Below, in pieces: positions 1 through 7,417 of a DNA stretch of 64,000 nucleotides (position 1 is the first letter of the stretch; every line of letters begins with the position of its first letter). Under the pieces are notes generated by a model. The model searched no databases and was not told the DNA's origin. It saw only the letters and a program-made list of their open reading frames with translations. The position numbers were made by a program, and so were the translations under genes. The stretch comes from Cloacibacterium sp047601505 (GTDB lineage: Bacteria > Bacteroidota > Bacteroidia > Flavobacteriales > Weeksellaceae). Location: positions 496,001 to 560,000 of the forward strand of contig NZ_JASGJD010000001.1 of assembly GCF_047601505.1 (NCBI RefSeq), in the 5' to 3' direction.

Positions 1-255
1 AGACTTTTCTACGGAATGAGTTCTAAAACCGCAATGGACAAACACAGTGGCGGCGTTGCAGAATACAGAGCTTCTGAAGGAAAAACTGTAAAAGTAAAAT
101 ACAAAGGTTCGGTTTCTGAAACTACTAAAGATATTTTGGGGGGAGTTCGCTCTACTTGTACTTATGTTGGCGCTTCTCAATTAAAAGAACTTTCTAAAAG
201 AACTACTTTTATACGAGTGCAAGAGCAACACAACGAAGTATTTGGAAATGAATAA
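1..255 (+). CDS. guaC: GMP reductase, C-terminal part (5' end outside window)
   Basis: The open frame enters from the window edge in frame 1 and ends at a TAA, giving the last 84 residues. The motifs FYGMSS, GGVAEYRASEGK and DILGGVRSTCTYVGA, and the end KRTTFIRVQEQ, match the C-terminus of the GMP reductase branch of the IMPDH/GMPR family, which converts GMP to IMP with NADPH. IMP dehydrogenase differs in this region, so GuaC is preferred over GuaB. It is followed by a strong terminator. Other purine-salvage genes in the window are a nucleosidase (612-1193) and a guanine deaminase (61730-62194), but they are not adjacent. Confidence 0.9.
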   Translation, partial: RLFYGMSSKTAMDKHSGGVAEYRASEGKTVKVKYKGSVSETTKDILGGVRSTCTYVGASQLKELSKRTTFIRVQEQHNEVFGNE

Positions 256-265
256 ATTAAATTTT

Positions 266-291
266 AAAAAGCCTTATAAATAGGCTTTTTT
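266..291 (+). terminator. Rho-independent terminator after guaC
   Basis: An inverted repeat AAAAAGCCT / AGGCTTTTT with a 7-base loop runs into T-rich sequence just after the guaC stop codon. Confidence 0.85.
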
Positions 292-376
292 ATCTTAATA
301 AAGAATAGTAAAATTCTATGGTGTAAGATGCATAATTAAAAAATGTTGATTTTCAATAAAATAATTAAATTTATTC

Positions 377-407
377 TTGCGTAATTAATTTATTATTTAT
401 ATTTTTG
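377..407 (+). promoter_or_regulatory. Bacteroidota-type promoter ahead of candidate small RNA
   Basis: TTG at 377-379, then 20 bp, then TATTTTTG at 400-407. This fits the Bacteroidota housekeeping consensus (-33 TTG/TTTG, -7 TAnnTTTG). No ORF follows; the predicted start near 412-415 leads into two hairpins and a T-tract. Confidence 0.5.
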
Positions 408-411
408 CATC

Positions 412-490
412 CACAAAACACACATGCTAACATATATTATAACTTACTGAGTTATACTATTTTAAATCCTCGCCTCGGGGATTTTTTTTT
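412..490 (+). ncRNA. Candidate small RNA with intrinsic terminator
   Basis: Between guaC and the convergent nucleosidase lies a 356-bp gene-free stretch. Downstream of the predicted promoter is a perfect 7-bp hairpin (TATAACT 438-444 / AGTTATA 450-456). A 9-bp terminator stem follows (464-472 / 476-484, loop CCT, one T-G pair), running into nine T. The inferred transcript is about 75-80 nt. No reading frame of useful length fits inside it. It is not a form I recognise; a terminated leader is an alternative, but no gene follows on this strand. I see nothing else in 491-611. Confidence 0.4.
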
Positions 491-611
491 GCGCTTTTTT
501 CAGCAAACTCGCTTTCATAAATGAAACAAATTTATTCATAAATTTTTATATTTAAATTATTAATAAAAATATACATTTATTTTGCGAATTTGATAAAAAA
601 CCAAGAAAGTA

Positions 612-1193
612 CTATTTATCAAATAATATTTTCTTAAAAGCCGAAGCCGCATACTTTACTTGTTCTACCCAATCTTCTGCTGCACCACCATCTGCACCAT
701 CAGAAATGAATTTAAGGCTTAAAAACGGTATATTTTCTTCCTTAGAAACTTTTGCCAATGCAAACGCTTCCATTTCTATAATGTTGTATTCTGGGTTTTT
801 GTGCTCCATTTCAAATTGGTCTCCGCTACCACAAATTCCTTTGGGTAAACCTTCTAATTCAATTCCATATTCTAAAATAACGGCATCTGTAGAAAATGGT
901 GTTTCAAATTTTTGAAAGCCTAATGCCATTACATCCATATCTCGTTGTATAAACTCGGTACAACACACTACTTCTCCTTTATTAAATTTGGTGCTTCCAG
1001 CAGTTCCAAGATTGATGATAATATCTGGATTATGCTTTTGAATAGCTTTTAAAAGGTTATACGTTGCATTAATTTTCCCAACGCCTACAAAGGCTACATT
1101 TTCTCCAGAAAACGCTGTTCCTGCTTCTTTTTCTAAAGCGAAAACAAAAAGCGGATTTTGATAAATTTTATTGTTTATTTTAATATTTTCCAT
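612..1193 (-). CDS. Purine nucleosidase/phosphorylase-superfamily protein (MTAN-like)
   Basis: A 193-aa cytosolic protein of the PNP/UDP phosphorylase superfamily. Features that recall Pfs/MTAN nucleosidases are EKE at residues 21-23, LGTAGS at 62-67 in the beta-sheet core, IEMEAFA at 139-145 (Met-Glu pair that contacts ribose) and SDGAD at 164-168 (catalytic Asp region). The likely reaction is cleavage of a nucleoside such as methylthioadenosine or S-adenosylhomocysteine to base and sugar. It is shorter than typical MTAN (about 230 aa), so the substrate is uncertain. It starts at ATG 1193, 56 bp downstream of the fabG stop, behind the fabG terminator. Confidence 0.75.
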   Translation of the reverse strand: MENIKINNKIYQNPLFVFALEKEAGTAFSGENVAFVGVGKINATYNLLKAIQKHNPDIIINLGTAGSTKFNKGEVVCCTEFIQRDMDVMALGFQKFETPFSTDAVILEYGIELEGLPKGICGSGDQFEMEHKNPEYNIIEMEAFALAKVSKEENIPFLSLKFISDGADGGAAEDWVEQVKYAASAFKKILFDK

Positions 1194-1203
1194 TGTAAAA
1201 ATG

Positions 1204-1227
1204 AAAAGACTTCCGAAGAAGTCTTTT
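1204..1227 (-). terminator. Terminator downstream of fabG
   Basis: Perfect inverted repeat AAAAGACTTC / GAAGTCTTTT with a 4-base loop between the fabG stop and the nucleosidase start; a T-rich run follows on the minus strand. Confidence 0.65.
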
Positions 1228-1253
1228 ATGTTTATTTATTGATTTTCATTTCA

Positions 1254-1997
1254 TTAAGTAAGCATTCCGCCGTCAACATTCAAAACTTGACCCGTAATAT
1301 AACCAGACATTTCTGAACCTAAGAAAACACAAGCATTAGCAACATCTTCCGGAGTTCCACCTCTTTTCAATGGGATAGCATCTCTCCAACCTTGTACTGT
1401 TTTTTCGTCTAAAACTGCTGTCATTTCGGTTTCTATAAAACCTGGAGCAATGGCGTTACATCTAATATTTCTAGAACCCAATTCTAAAGCTACAGATTTT
1501 GTAAAACCAATAACTCCTGCTTTAGAAGCTGCATAATTGGCTTGTCCGGCATTTCCTTTTACACCAACTACAGAAGTCATGTTGATAATAGAACCGTTTC
1601 TAGCCTTCATCATTGGTTTAATTACCGCCTTAGTAAGGTTGAATACAGAATCTAAATTTACTTTGATAATGGTATCCCAATCTTCTTTAGACATTCTCAG
1701 CATCAAATTATCTCTGGTAATCCCAGCATTATTGATAAGAATATCAATTTTTCCGAATTCTGCCATCACATCATCTACTAATTTCTGTGCAGCTTCGTGG
1801 TCTGAAGCATCAGATTGATATGCTTTTATTTGAGTAACAGAACTTAAAGAATTTTCTAATTCTTGCGCTTTTTCTACAGAACCAGCATACGTAAAAGCTA
1901 CTTTTGCACCTTGAGCCGCAAAAACTTCTACAATTCCTCTGCCAATTCCACGTGTTCCTCCTGTAATAAGAGCCACTTTTCCTTCGAGTAATTTCAT
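1254..1997 (-). CDS. fabG: 3-oxoacyl-[acyl-carrier-protein] reductase
   Basis: A 247-aa classical short-chain dehydrogenase that reduces 3-oxoacyl-ACP with NADPH in fatty-acid elongation. It has the cofactor motif TGGTRGIG at residues 12-19, NNAG near residue 88, catalytic Ser in NMTSVVG, and Tyr/Lys in YAASK. The C-terminus GYITGQVLNVDGGM is typical of FabG. Length is normal and the start ATG is unambiguous. It appears to be a single-gene unit with its own terminator. A second SDR at 26508-27260 belongs to a different subgroup. Confidence 0.92.
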   Translation of the reverse strand: MKLLEGKVALITGGTRGIGRGIVEVFAAQGAKVAFTYAGSVEKAQELENSLSSVTQIKAYQSDASDHEAAQKLVDDVMAEFGKIDILINNAGITRDNLMLRMSKEDWDTIIKVNLDSVFNLTKAVIKPMMKARNGSIINMTSVVGVKGNAGQANYAASKAGVIGFTKSVALELGSRNIRCNAIAPGFIETEMTAVLDEKTVQGWRDAIPLKRGGTPEDVANACVFLGSEMSGYITGQVLNVDGGMLT

Positions 1998-2093
1998 TAT
2001 GTATATATTATTTTTTTACTTTGAATTTTTGCAAATTTAATAGAAAATATTTACTCTTCATTCAAAGCTTTGCTTTCAAATTATTTTAACCAA

Positions 2094-2768
2094 TTAAATA
2101 GCATTATTTATTATCAAAACAATCTCCCCTTTCAAAGTTTTGCTTTTAGAAAAAGTAATCAATTCATCTATCGTTCCTCGTTTTGTTTCTTCGAATTTTT
2201 TAGAGATTTCTCTACTTAAACTCACTTTGGTATTTTCACCAAAAACCTCTTTAATTTGTTCTAAAGTAGTATTAATTTTATGTGGACTTTCGTACAAAAT
2301 GATGGTTTTTTTCTCTTCGGCGAGTTGTTTTAGTTTGGTTTGTCTGCCTTTTTTCTGAGGAAGAAATCCTGCGAAATAAAAATCGTGATTGGGCAAACCC
2401 GAAACCACCAAAGCCGGGACAAAAGCCGTAGCTCCCGGCAAACAAATCATCTCCAATTCTTCATCTGCACACGCTTTTCCGAGCAAATAACCCGGATCTG
2501 AAATCCCTGGAGTTCCTGCATCGGTAATGATGGCAATGTTTTGTCCGGATTTTAAATCGTCAATTACTTTTTCGGTTGCAGTATGTTCGTTATGAAGATG
2601 ATACGATTTAAGAGGTTTTGAAATTTCGTAATGTTTCAACAAAATCCCCGAAGTTCTAGTGTCTTCGCAAAGGATATAATCTACTTCTTTCAGCACTTTT
2701 ATCGCTCTGAAAGTCATATCTTCTAGATTTCCAATCGGTGTTGGAACAAAATATAAAATTCCTGACAT
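2094..2768 (-). CDS. rsmI: 16S rRNA (cytidine(1402)-2'-O)-methyltransferase
   Basis: A 224-aa SAM-dependent tetrapyrrole-methylase-fold protein that 2'-O-methylates C1402 of 16S rRNA. It begins MSGILYFVPTPIGNLEDM and has EDTRTSGILL, ITDAGTPGISDPG and the PHKI segment typical of RsmI. The ATG at 2768 directly abuts the stop of the upstream orphan gene (zero spacing), suggesting translational coupling. The first nine codons are duplicated 612 bp upstream, just after the hexapeptide-transferase stop, so rsmI probably once followed that gene directly. Confidence 0.92.
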   Translation of the reverse strand: MSGILYFVPTPIGNLEDMTFRAIKVLKEVDYILCEDTRTSGILLKHYEISKPLKSYHLHNEHTATEKVIDDLKSGQNIAIITDAGTPGISDPGYLLGKACADEELEMICLPGATAFVPALVVSGLPNHDFYFAGFLPQKKGRQTKLKQLAEEKKTIILYESPHKINTTLEQIKEVFGENTKVSLSREISKKFEETKRGTIDELITFSKSKTLKGEIVLIINNAI

Positions 2769-2774
2769 TTATTT
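2742..2774. repeat. 33-bp direct repeat, copy 1 (native rsmI start)
   Basis: Identical over 33 bp to 3354-3386. It covers the first nine codons of rsmI and the stop codon just before them. The two copies bracket the orphan gene 2769-3329 with a 612-bp period. Confidence 0.9.
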
Positions 2775-3329
2775 TAAATATTTAAAACCAAAAATTCCTT
2801 TGTTGAAAATAACATTTATGGTATCTCTATTTTTAGTATTTTCTAAAGAATTAAAATGATTTCTTTTTCTAATTTCATCAATTTTTTGCAGATGCTTTCC
2901 ATCATCAATATAACCTTTATCCCCCATAAGTGAAATATAAGTTTCTTCTTTAAGAATTGTATAAACAACTTTTTCCTTTTCTTTAGTATATAATTGATTA
3001 ATAAACAAAGAGTTATTTGTAATAAATTTTGTAATAAAAATAAATCCAAAAACAATTGAAAAAAGCAAAATCATAACTAAATCGAAAATTTTTTCTTTAA
3101 CTTTCTCAATCTTAAATAAAACAAAAAGTATAAATATTAACCATAATGCTAGGTATATTTTCCAAGAATAATTGTCTTCAAATTTTTCAATTTCAGTGTC
3201 GAGATATACTAAATTAATGAATGGTTTCAGTACAAAACTATAAATAGAAAATATTAAAATAAAAATACCATAATATAAAATATCATTTAGTTTTATCTGC
3301 TTTCCAAAAATGTTAATACTTTTTTTCAT
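2769..3329 (-). CDS. Orphan membrane protein inserted ahead of rsmI
   Basis: A 186-aa protein I do not recognise. Three hydrophobic segments (about residues 17-41, 57-74 and 81-102) precede a charged tail rich in Lys and Glu. It is bracketed by the 33-bp direct repeats, starts immediately after the stop of a 16-codon rsmI remnant, and stops immediately before the rsmI ATG. The sequence is more AT-rich and richer in Ile/Phe/Lys than rsmI, consistent with later acquisition. Function unknown; a real gene is likely because the frame is long, has a signal-like N-terminus, and fits the stop-start chain exactly. Confidence 0.65.
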   Translation of the reverse strand: MKKSINIFGKQIKLNDILYYGIFILIFSIYSFVLKPFINLVYLDTEIEKFEDNYSWKIYLALWLIFILFVLFKIEKVKEKIFDLVMILLFSIVFGFIFITKFITNNSLFINQLYTKEKEKVVYTILKEETYISLMGDKGYIDDGKHLQKIDEIRKRNHFNSLENTKNRDTINVIFNKGIFGFKYLK

Positions 3330-3380
3330 TTATTTTAGATTCCTAATTTGTTGTGGAACAAAATATAAAATTCCTGACAT
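3330..3380 (-). pseudogene. Duplicated rsmI 5' remnant (16-codon mini-ORF)
   Basis: Reading leftward from ATG 3380-3378, the frame gives MSGILYFVP, identical to the RsmI N-terminus, then QQIRNLK and a TAA at 3332-3330. Its ATG abuts the stop of the hexapeptide-transferase gene, and its TAA abuts the orphan gene's ATG. It therefore acts as a coupling bridge if translated. Confidence 0.8.
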
Positions 3381-3386
3381 TTATTT
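3354..3386. repeat. 33-bp direct repeat, copy 2 (duplicated rsmI start)
   Basis: Exact copy of 2742-2774. It overlaps the stop codon of the upstream gene (3381-3383) and the rsmI remnant. Confidence 0.9.
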
Positions 3387-3971
3387 AATTTGTTCAATTA
3401 ATTCTAGTCTTTTCACAACTGTATTTTTCATCAAAATAGTTCCTGGCGTAAGAACTGCATTAGCTCCTATTTTAGAAAAATCTCCTACCAAAGCACCAAA
3501 TTTTTCTACTTTAGTATTGATAATTTCTTCATTAATCTTCACAAAAATTTCTTTATCTTTTCTTTCATTAAAATGATTTGCCGTAATAGAACCTGCTTCA
3601 AAATTAACATTACTCCCAATAATACTATCACCTATAAAATTAAAATGAGCTACAGAAGAATTATCAAAAATGATTGAAGATTTTACTTCTACACCCATTC
3701 CTATTTTAACATTTTCTGAAAGAAAAACCCCATTCCTCAAACAAGCATTAGAACCTACAAAACAATTTTTTCCAATTACAATTGGGGCTTTTAAAATTGC
3801 ATTTTCCTCTACAATTGCTGTTTTATGTATGGCAATTCCATCTTTACTTTCAAAATCTTCAGAAAGTATTTTAATTTTTTCTAAAATAATAGATTCTAAA
3901 TTTTTGATAATTAACCAAGGTAGATCTTCATCAAATTTATCTTGAAAATTAGAAATATAATTTCCTATCAT
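3381..3971 (-). CDS. Left-handed beta-helix hexapeptide transferase (GlmU C-domain-like)
   Basis: A 196-aa protein with a 55-residue N-terminal lead and then repeated hexapeptide units (AIHKTAIVEENAILKAP, VIGKNCFVGSNACL and others) that form a left-handed beta helix. The segment HFNFIGDSIIGSNVNFEAGSITAN resembles the acetyltransferase domain of GlmU-like sugar-nucleotide enzymes. There is no N-terminal nucleotidyltransferase domain. It starts one base after the Mur ligase stop, so a role in cell-envelope precursor synthesis is likely. The exact acyl acceptor cannot be read from the sequence. Confidence 0.7.
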   Translation of the reverse strand: MIGNYISNFQDKFDEDLPWLIIKNLESIILEKIKILSEDFESKDGIAIHKTAIVEENAILKAPIVIGKNCFVGSNACLRNGVFLSENVKIGMGVEVKSSIIFDNSSVAHFNFIGDSIIGSNVNFEAGSITANHFNERKDKEIFVKINEEIINTKVEKFGALVGDFSKIGANAVLTPGTILMKNTVVKRLELIEQIK

Positions 3972-3972
3972 T

Positions 3973-5349
3973 TTACAAACTATTGAAAAGTTCCTTACAA
4001 AATTCTTCCAAACTAGGATCTCTCGCTCCCATCAAAAGAAGCACAGAACTGCTTGATAAAGAAGACTTAACCTCATTTAAAAAATCATTTCTATCTTCTA
4101 CAAAAAACGCTTTTTTGCCTTTTGCTTGTATATCTTTAATTAAATCGTTGGCAGAAATATCTTTAACAGCAGTTCCGCCAGCATAAAATATTTCGCTCAT
4201 CCAAATTTCATCATTTTCTCTAAGAACATTTGAAATTTCTTCTACAAAATCTTTTCTCAAAAACCTTGTTGGTCCATAACCATGCGGTTGAAACCAAGCC
4301 ACCACTTTCTCGGCTAGCGGTTGACAAGCCTTAATACTTGCGGCACATTTTACAGGATTGTGCGCATAATCATCAATTACCCAAACTCCGTTTTTCTGTC
4401 CCAAAATTTGATGACGACGGTAAATTCCTTCATACTTTGATAAACTTTCGGCACAAATTTTTAAATCTACACCAATTTGATTGGCAACAGCAATTGCAGC
4501 CGTTGCATTTTCCACAGAATGTTGACCAATGGCGTTCATTTCAAAAGATTGACCATTTAATTCAAAACTCAAATGAAAACCTTCTTGTTTGAAGTTTTTG
4601 GCATTAAAACCTGCTTCATTATTCTCAAAACCAAAATCAACTTTAGCATTCGCCGACAAAGATTTAGCTAATATATTTGATTGATTTACAATGAATAAAC
4701 TCTTAGAATTATTTTTAAAAATCGTAAATAAATGGATAAGTTCTTCTATTTCTTGATGGTCTTTGTCTATATTAAGAAGAAGCCCTATTTCTGGTTCGTA
4801 TTGAACCACAGAACCATCACTTTCGTCTGCTTCTATAATAAGCCAATCTCCTTTTCCTACGGCTGCATTTCCAATTTTTCCTTGTTTGATAATAGAAGTT
4901 AAACCCGCTCCAGAAATTATGGAAGGCTCTAAACCAGCATCTAACAAAATTTGAAAAAGCATGGCAGAAGTGGTAGATTTACCAGAAGTTCCGGCAACTG
5001 CAATTGTTTTTTTGCTTTTGGCAATCATCGCCAAAAGTTGACTTCTTTTGATAATCGGAATTCCTAATTCTTTGGCTTTTTTTACTTCGTAAACCGTATC
5101 TTCAATTGCAGTAGAAACTACAATTAAATCTGTTTCAGAAGTAATTCCGCTTCCGTCTTGTAAGAAACATTTTATTCCTTCATTTTCTAGTTGTTCCTTG
5201 GTTTTATTGTATTCGTTTGGGTGAAAATAACGATCACTTCCCGAAACATTTTTACCAATTCCTTGTAAATATTGAGCAATTGCGCTCATCCCAACTCCGG
5301 CAACTCCTATGAAAAAGGGATTTTTAAAATCTGAAATATTTTGAATCAT
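3973..5349 (-). CDS. Mur ligase of the MurC/Mpl family
   Basis: A 458-aa ATP-dependent ligase. The N-terminal Rossmann-like domain has GVAGVGMSAIA and GSD (residues 15-39), the central P-loop is AGTSGKSTT (119-127), and the ligase domain has YEGIYRRHQ and DDYAHNP. This matches UDP-N-acetylmuramate:L-alanine ligase (MurC) and the murein-recycling ligase Mpl. The gene is outside a division (dcw) cluster and the N-terminus is MurC-like but divergent, so Mpl or a MurC paralogue are both possible. It heads an operon with the hexapeptide transferase and rsmI. Confidence 0.8.
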   Translation of the reverse strand: MIQNISDFKNPFFIGVAGVGMSAIAQYLQGIGKNVSGSDRYFHPNEYNKTKEQLENEGIKCFLQDGSGITSETDLIVVSTAIEDTVYEVKKAKELGIPIIKRSQLLAMIAKSKKTIAVAGTSGKSTTSAMLFQILLDAGLEPSIISGAGLTSIIKQGKIGNAAVGKGDWLIIEADESDGSVVQYEPEIGLLLNIDKDHQEIEELIHLFTIFKNNSKSLFIVNQSNILAKSLSANAKVDFGFENNEAGFNAKNFKQEGFHLSFELNGQSFEMNAIGQHSVENATAAIAVANQIGVDLKICAESLSKYEGIYRRHQILGQKNGVWVIDDYAHNPVKCAASIKACQPLAEKVVAWFQPHGYGPTRFLRKDFVEEISNVLRENDEIWMSEIFYAGGTAVKDISANDLIKDIQAKGKKAFFVEDRNDFLNEVKSSLSSSSVLLLMGARDPSLEEFCKELFNSL

Positions 5350-5364
5350 AATTATTTGTTGGGT

Positions 5365-5417
5365 GATGGATGTTTGATGATGGATGTTTTTTCTTACATC
5401 CAGCTTCCCGCATCCAG
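5365..5417. repeat. Intergenic repeat with 7-bp period and inverted arms
   Basis: Left arm: GATGGAT, GTTTGAT, GATGGAT, GTTTTTT at 5365-5392. Right arm: CATCCAG, CTTCCCG, CATCCAG at 5397-5417. GGATG on the left can pair with CATCC on the right. It fills the gap between the acidic protein's stop and the Mur ligase start. Confidence 0.6.
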
Positions 5418-5423
5418 CAAATT

Positions 5424-6407
5424 TTATAAAAATTTATTCTCTACCAAACCCCACAATCTTTGGGCATATTCGTCTACTTTTTGCCAATTTCTTTCGTAGT
5501 AAACATCGCTTAGATAATCTTTGGCTTGGTCTAAAGTTTTGTAAGAATTTAATCTAGAAACTACTTCATTCAATTCTACTTGGCTACCCCCGAAAAGCAC
5601 TTTTGTAAATGCAATTTTATCATTAATATCCAACTTGAAATCTGGCAAAGTTTTTTCTGCTTCCATATATTCTTTTGGCATATTATTTTTTACCAAACTA
5701 GGATTATGAGCAGGCACTTCCTCTTTCGGTTCTTCCTTTATTTCTTCGGGAATATTCATTAAATGGTCATCATCAAAAAGACTTTGCACAATTTGCAAAC
5801 CTTTGATGTGAGAAAGTTTAAATTTTTTAGAATGATGTGGAGATTCGTGTATTTCAGTAGGTTCTACAGTTTTTTCAGGATGAATTGGTTTCTCTATTTC
5901 AACAATTTTTCGGCGTTCTTCGTGCAATCTTTCTTCTTCGTCTTTCTTTTCAATTTCATCTTTTGCACTAGAAATTTCTTGCAATTCTTCGTTTTCCTCA
6001 TTTTGAAGATTCTCAGACAAAATATTTTGTTCTATCTCTTTTTCTAAGAAATATTCTTCGTCTAAATGCTCTATAACATTAGACTCTTCATCTACAACTT
6101 CCTCATTATCAACAGTTTGTTCTTGTTCCGCAATTTCTTCTTCAACCTCTTGAATTTCAATAATTTGCTTAGTCTCGATTTCAAAATTTATCACATTTCT
6201 TTCCACAAGCTCTTCTTCTTTCTGTTCTTCAAAAAGAAAATCGCTCACGTTGTTGTAAATTTTCAATTCAGAAACTTTTTCAGAAAAGTTTTTAATTTTT
6301 TCTAAATTATTAATGAAATCTTCTTGAGAAGAAAAACCAGAAAACTCTTGCAAGAGTGCCTTAACCTCTTGATATACTTTATCTTGAGTTTCTTTTAAAA
6401 TTTGCAT
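5424..6407 (-). CDS. Glu-rich hypothetical protein
   Basis: A 327-aa protein with no recognised family. The N-terminal 80 residues look helical. The middle (about 85-230) is extremely rich in Glu with many EE and EEE runs and is probably disordered. The last 70 residues (FKLDINDKIAFTKVLFGGS onward) form a compact-looking conserved-type domain. An in-frame upstream ATG (6530) would overlap the divergent tdk start, so I chose the ATG at 6407, which gives MQILKETQDK. It has no signal peptide or membrane segment and is probably cytosolic. It is divergent from tdk with a 56-bp gap. Confidence 0.7.
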   Translation of the reverse strand: MQILKETQDKVYQEVKALLQEFSGFSSQEDFINNLEKIKNFSEKVSELKIYNNVSDFLFEEQKEEELVERNVINFEIETKQIIEIQEVEEEIAEQEQTVDNEEVVDEESNVIEHLDEEYFLEKEIEQNILSENLQNEENEELQEISSAKDEIEKKDEEERLHEERRKIVEIEKPIHPEKTVEPTEIHESPHHSKKFKLSHIKGLQIVQSLFDDDHLMNIPEEIKEEPKEEVPAHNPSLVKNNMPKEYMEAEKTLPDFKLDINDKIAFTKVLFGGSQVELNEVVSRLNSYKTLDQAKDYLSDVYYERNWQKVDEYAQRLWGLVENKFL

Positions 6408-6463
6408 ATTAAATCTTTTAAAATTGCTTAATTTTGAAACTAATTTATCTGCTAATTTAGAGA

Positions 6464-7048
6464 ATGTTTTTAGAAAATACAATAAACCACGCAAAACAAA
6501 GTGGTTGGATGGAAGTAATCTGTGGATCAATGTTTTCTGGTAAAACCGAAGAATTGATACGCAGATTGCGTCGTGCTGAAATGGCAGGACAAAAAGTGGA
6601 AATTTTTAAACCAAAAGTGGACACTAGGTATGACGATGTGGAAGTGGTTTCGCACAATCACAACAAAATTATGAGTACACCTGTAGAAAGTTCTAACGAG
6701 ATTTTACTCCTTGGTTCTACTTGTGATGTAATTGGAATTGATGAAGCTCAATTTTTTGACGAAGGAATTGTAGAAGTAGCTAATCAATTGGCAAACAATG
6801 GCATAAGAATTGTTATTGCTGGCTTGGATATGGATTTTTTGGGGCGACCTTTCGGGCCAATGCCTTATCTAATGGCAACGGCAGAATATGTAACCAAAGT
6901 GCATGCTATTTGTAAAAAAACAGGAAATCTTGCCAATTATTCTATGAGAATTTCTCAAAACCAAGATTTGGTACAACTCGGAGAAACAGACAGTTACGAA
7001 GCGGTAAGCCGAAGAGTTTTTGTAGATGATGTTTTGAATAAAAAATAA
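6464..7048 (+). CDS. tdk: Thymidine kinase (type II)
   Basis: A 194-aa kinase that phosphorylates thymidine with ATP for dTTP salvage. It has the Walker A GSMFSGKT at residues 21-28, DEAQF near residue 94 (Walker B and catalytic Glu), the flexible lasso region around LGRPFGPMPYLM, and the substrate loop near ICKKTGN. The four zinc-binding Cys of the E. coli type are not conserved: the first CxxC reads CKKT and the C-terminal pair is absent. I believe this occurs in flavobacterial enzymes. Length is normal. Confidence 0.9.
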   Translation: MFLENTINHAKQSGWMEVICGSMFSGKTEELIRRLRRAEMAGQKVEIFKPKVDTRYDDVEVVSHNHNKIMSTPVESSNEILLLGSTCDVIGIDEAQFFDEGIVEVANQLANNGIRIVIAGLDMDFLGRPFGPMPYLMATAEYVTKVHAICKKTGNLANYSMRISQNQDLVQLGETDSYEAVSRRVFVDDVLNKK

Positions 7049-7065
7049 AACTTTCATATTTTTAT

Positions 7066-7086
7066 TATATTTGTAATTAATTATAA
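7066..7086 (+). promoter_or_regulatory. Promoter and probable operator of the toxin-antitoxin operon
   Basis: The -7 element TATATTTG (7066-7073) overlaps a 16-bp near-palindrome TTGTAATTAATTATAA (7071-7086, one mismatched pair), about 20 bp ahead of the antitoxin ATG. Its position on the promoter fits negative autoregulation by the antitoxin or the toxin-antitoxin complex. No good -33 element is seen. Confidence 0.4.
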
Positions 7087-7105
7087 TATTAAAAACTATT
7101 GAAAA

Positions 7106-7417
7106 ATGATAGTAGAAATTCAAAATTACATTAAGATAAGCAATTCAATAGACGAAATATTGAAGAACTCACCGTTTAAACTTAAGTTTATTATAGAAAA
7201 AACTGGCATTTCTGAACCTTCTTTTTTCAGAAAAATGAGAGAGAAAAAATTCTCTGCCGAAGAACTTTTAAAAATAGCTGAAGTAATAGCGCCTGAAGAA
7301 GCTTTATTAAATTCTTTGCAAGAAGCAGAAGAAGATTTTGAAAAAGGCAATTATTATACTCACCAAGATGTATTAGAAAATTCTAAAAATAGATTTTTAA
7401 GCAAATATGGAAATTAA
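7106..7417 (+). CDS. Antitoxin with helix-turn-helix domain
   Basis: A 103-aa protein. Residues 15-65 (LKFIIEKTGISEPSFFRKMREKKFSAEELLKIAEVI) look like a Cro/XRE-type helix-turn-helix. The C-terminal tail (about 75-103, YYTHQDVLENSKNRF) resembles toxin-neutralising tails. It overlaps the toxin gene by 11 bp, the usual antitoxin-first arrangement of type II modules. Role inferred from domain and context; exact family not assigned. Confidence 0.7.
   Translation: MIVEIQNYIKISNSIDEILKNSPFKLKFIIEKTGISEPSFFRKMREKKFSAEELLKIAEVIAPEEALLNSLQEAEEDFEKGNYYTHQDVLENSKNRFLSKYGN

Noticed and set aside
2843..3055. Second minus-strand ORF of 70 aa inside the orphan membrane gene
   Set aside because: Lies in an alternative frame of 2769-3329; low-complexity Lys/Leu composition and no start context.
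5600..6300. Glu-codon-rich stretch that looks repetitive at DNA level
   Set aside because: It is coding low complexity (GAA/GAG/TTC-rich) without a regular unit, so not a tandem repeat or CRISPR.
6408..6530. Upstream extension of the Glu-rich protein to an ATG at 6530
   Set aside because: It would overlap the divergent tdk start; the ATG at 6407 avoids this.
6464..7048. Loss of zinc cysteines in thymidine kinase as a defect
   Set aside because: Walker A, DEAQF and lasso segments are intact, and I believe cluster-less forms are normal in Flavobacteriia.
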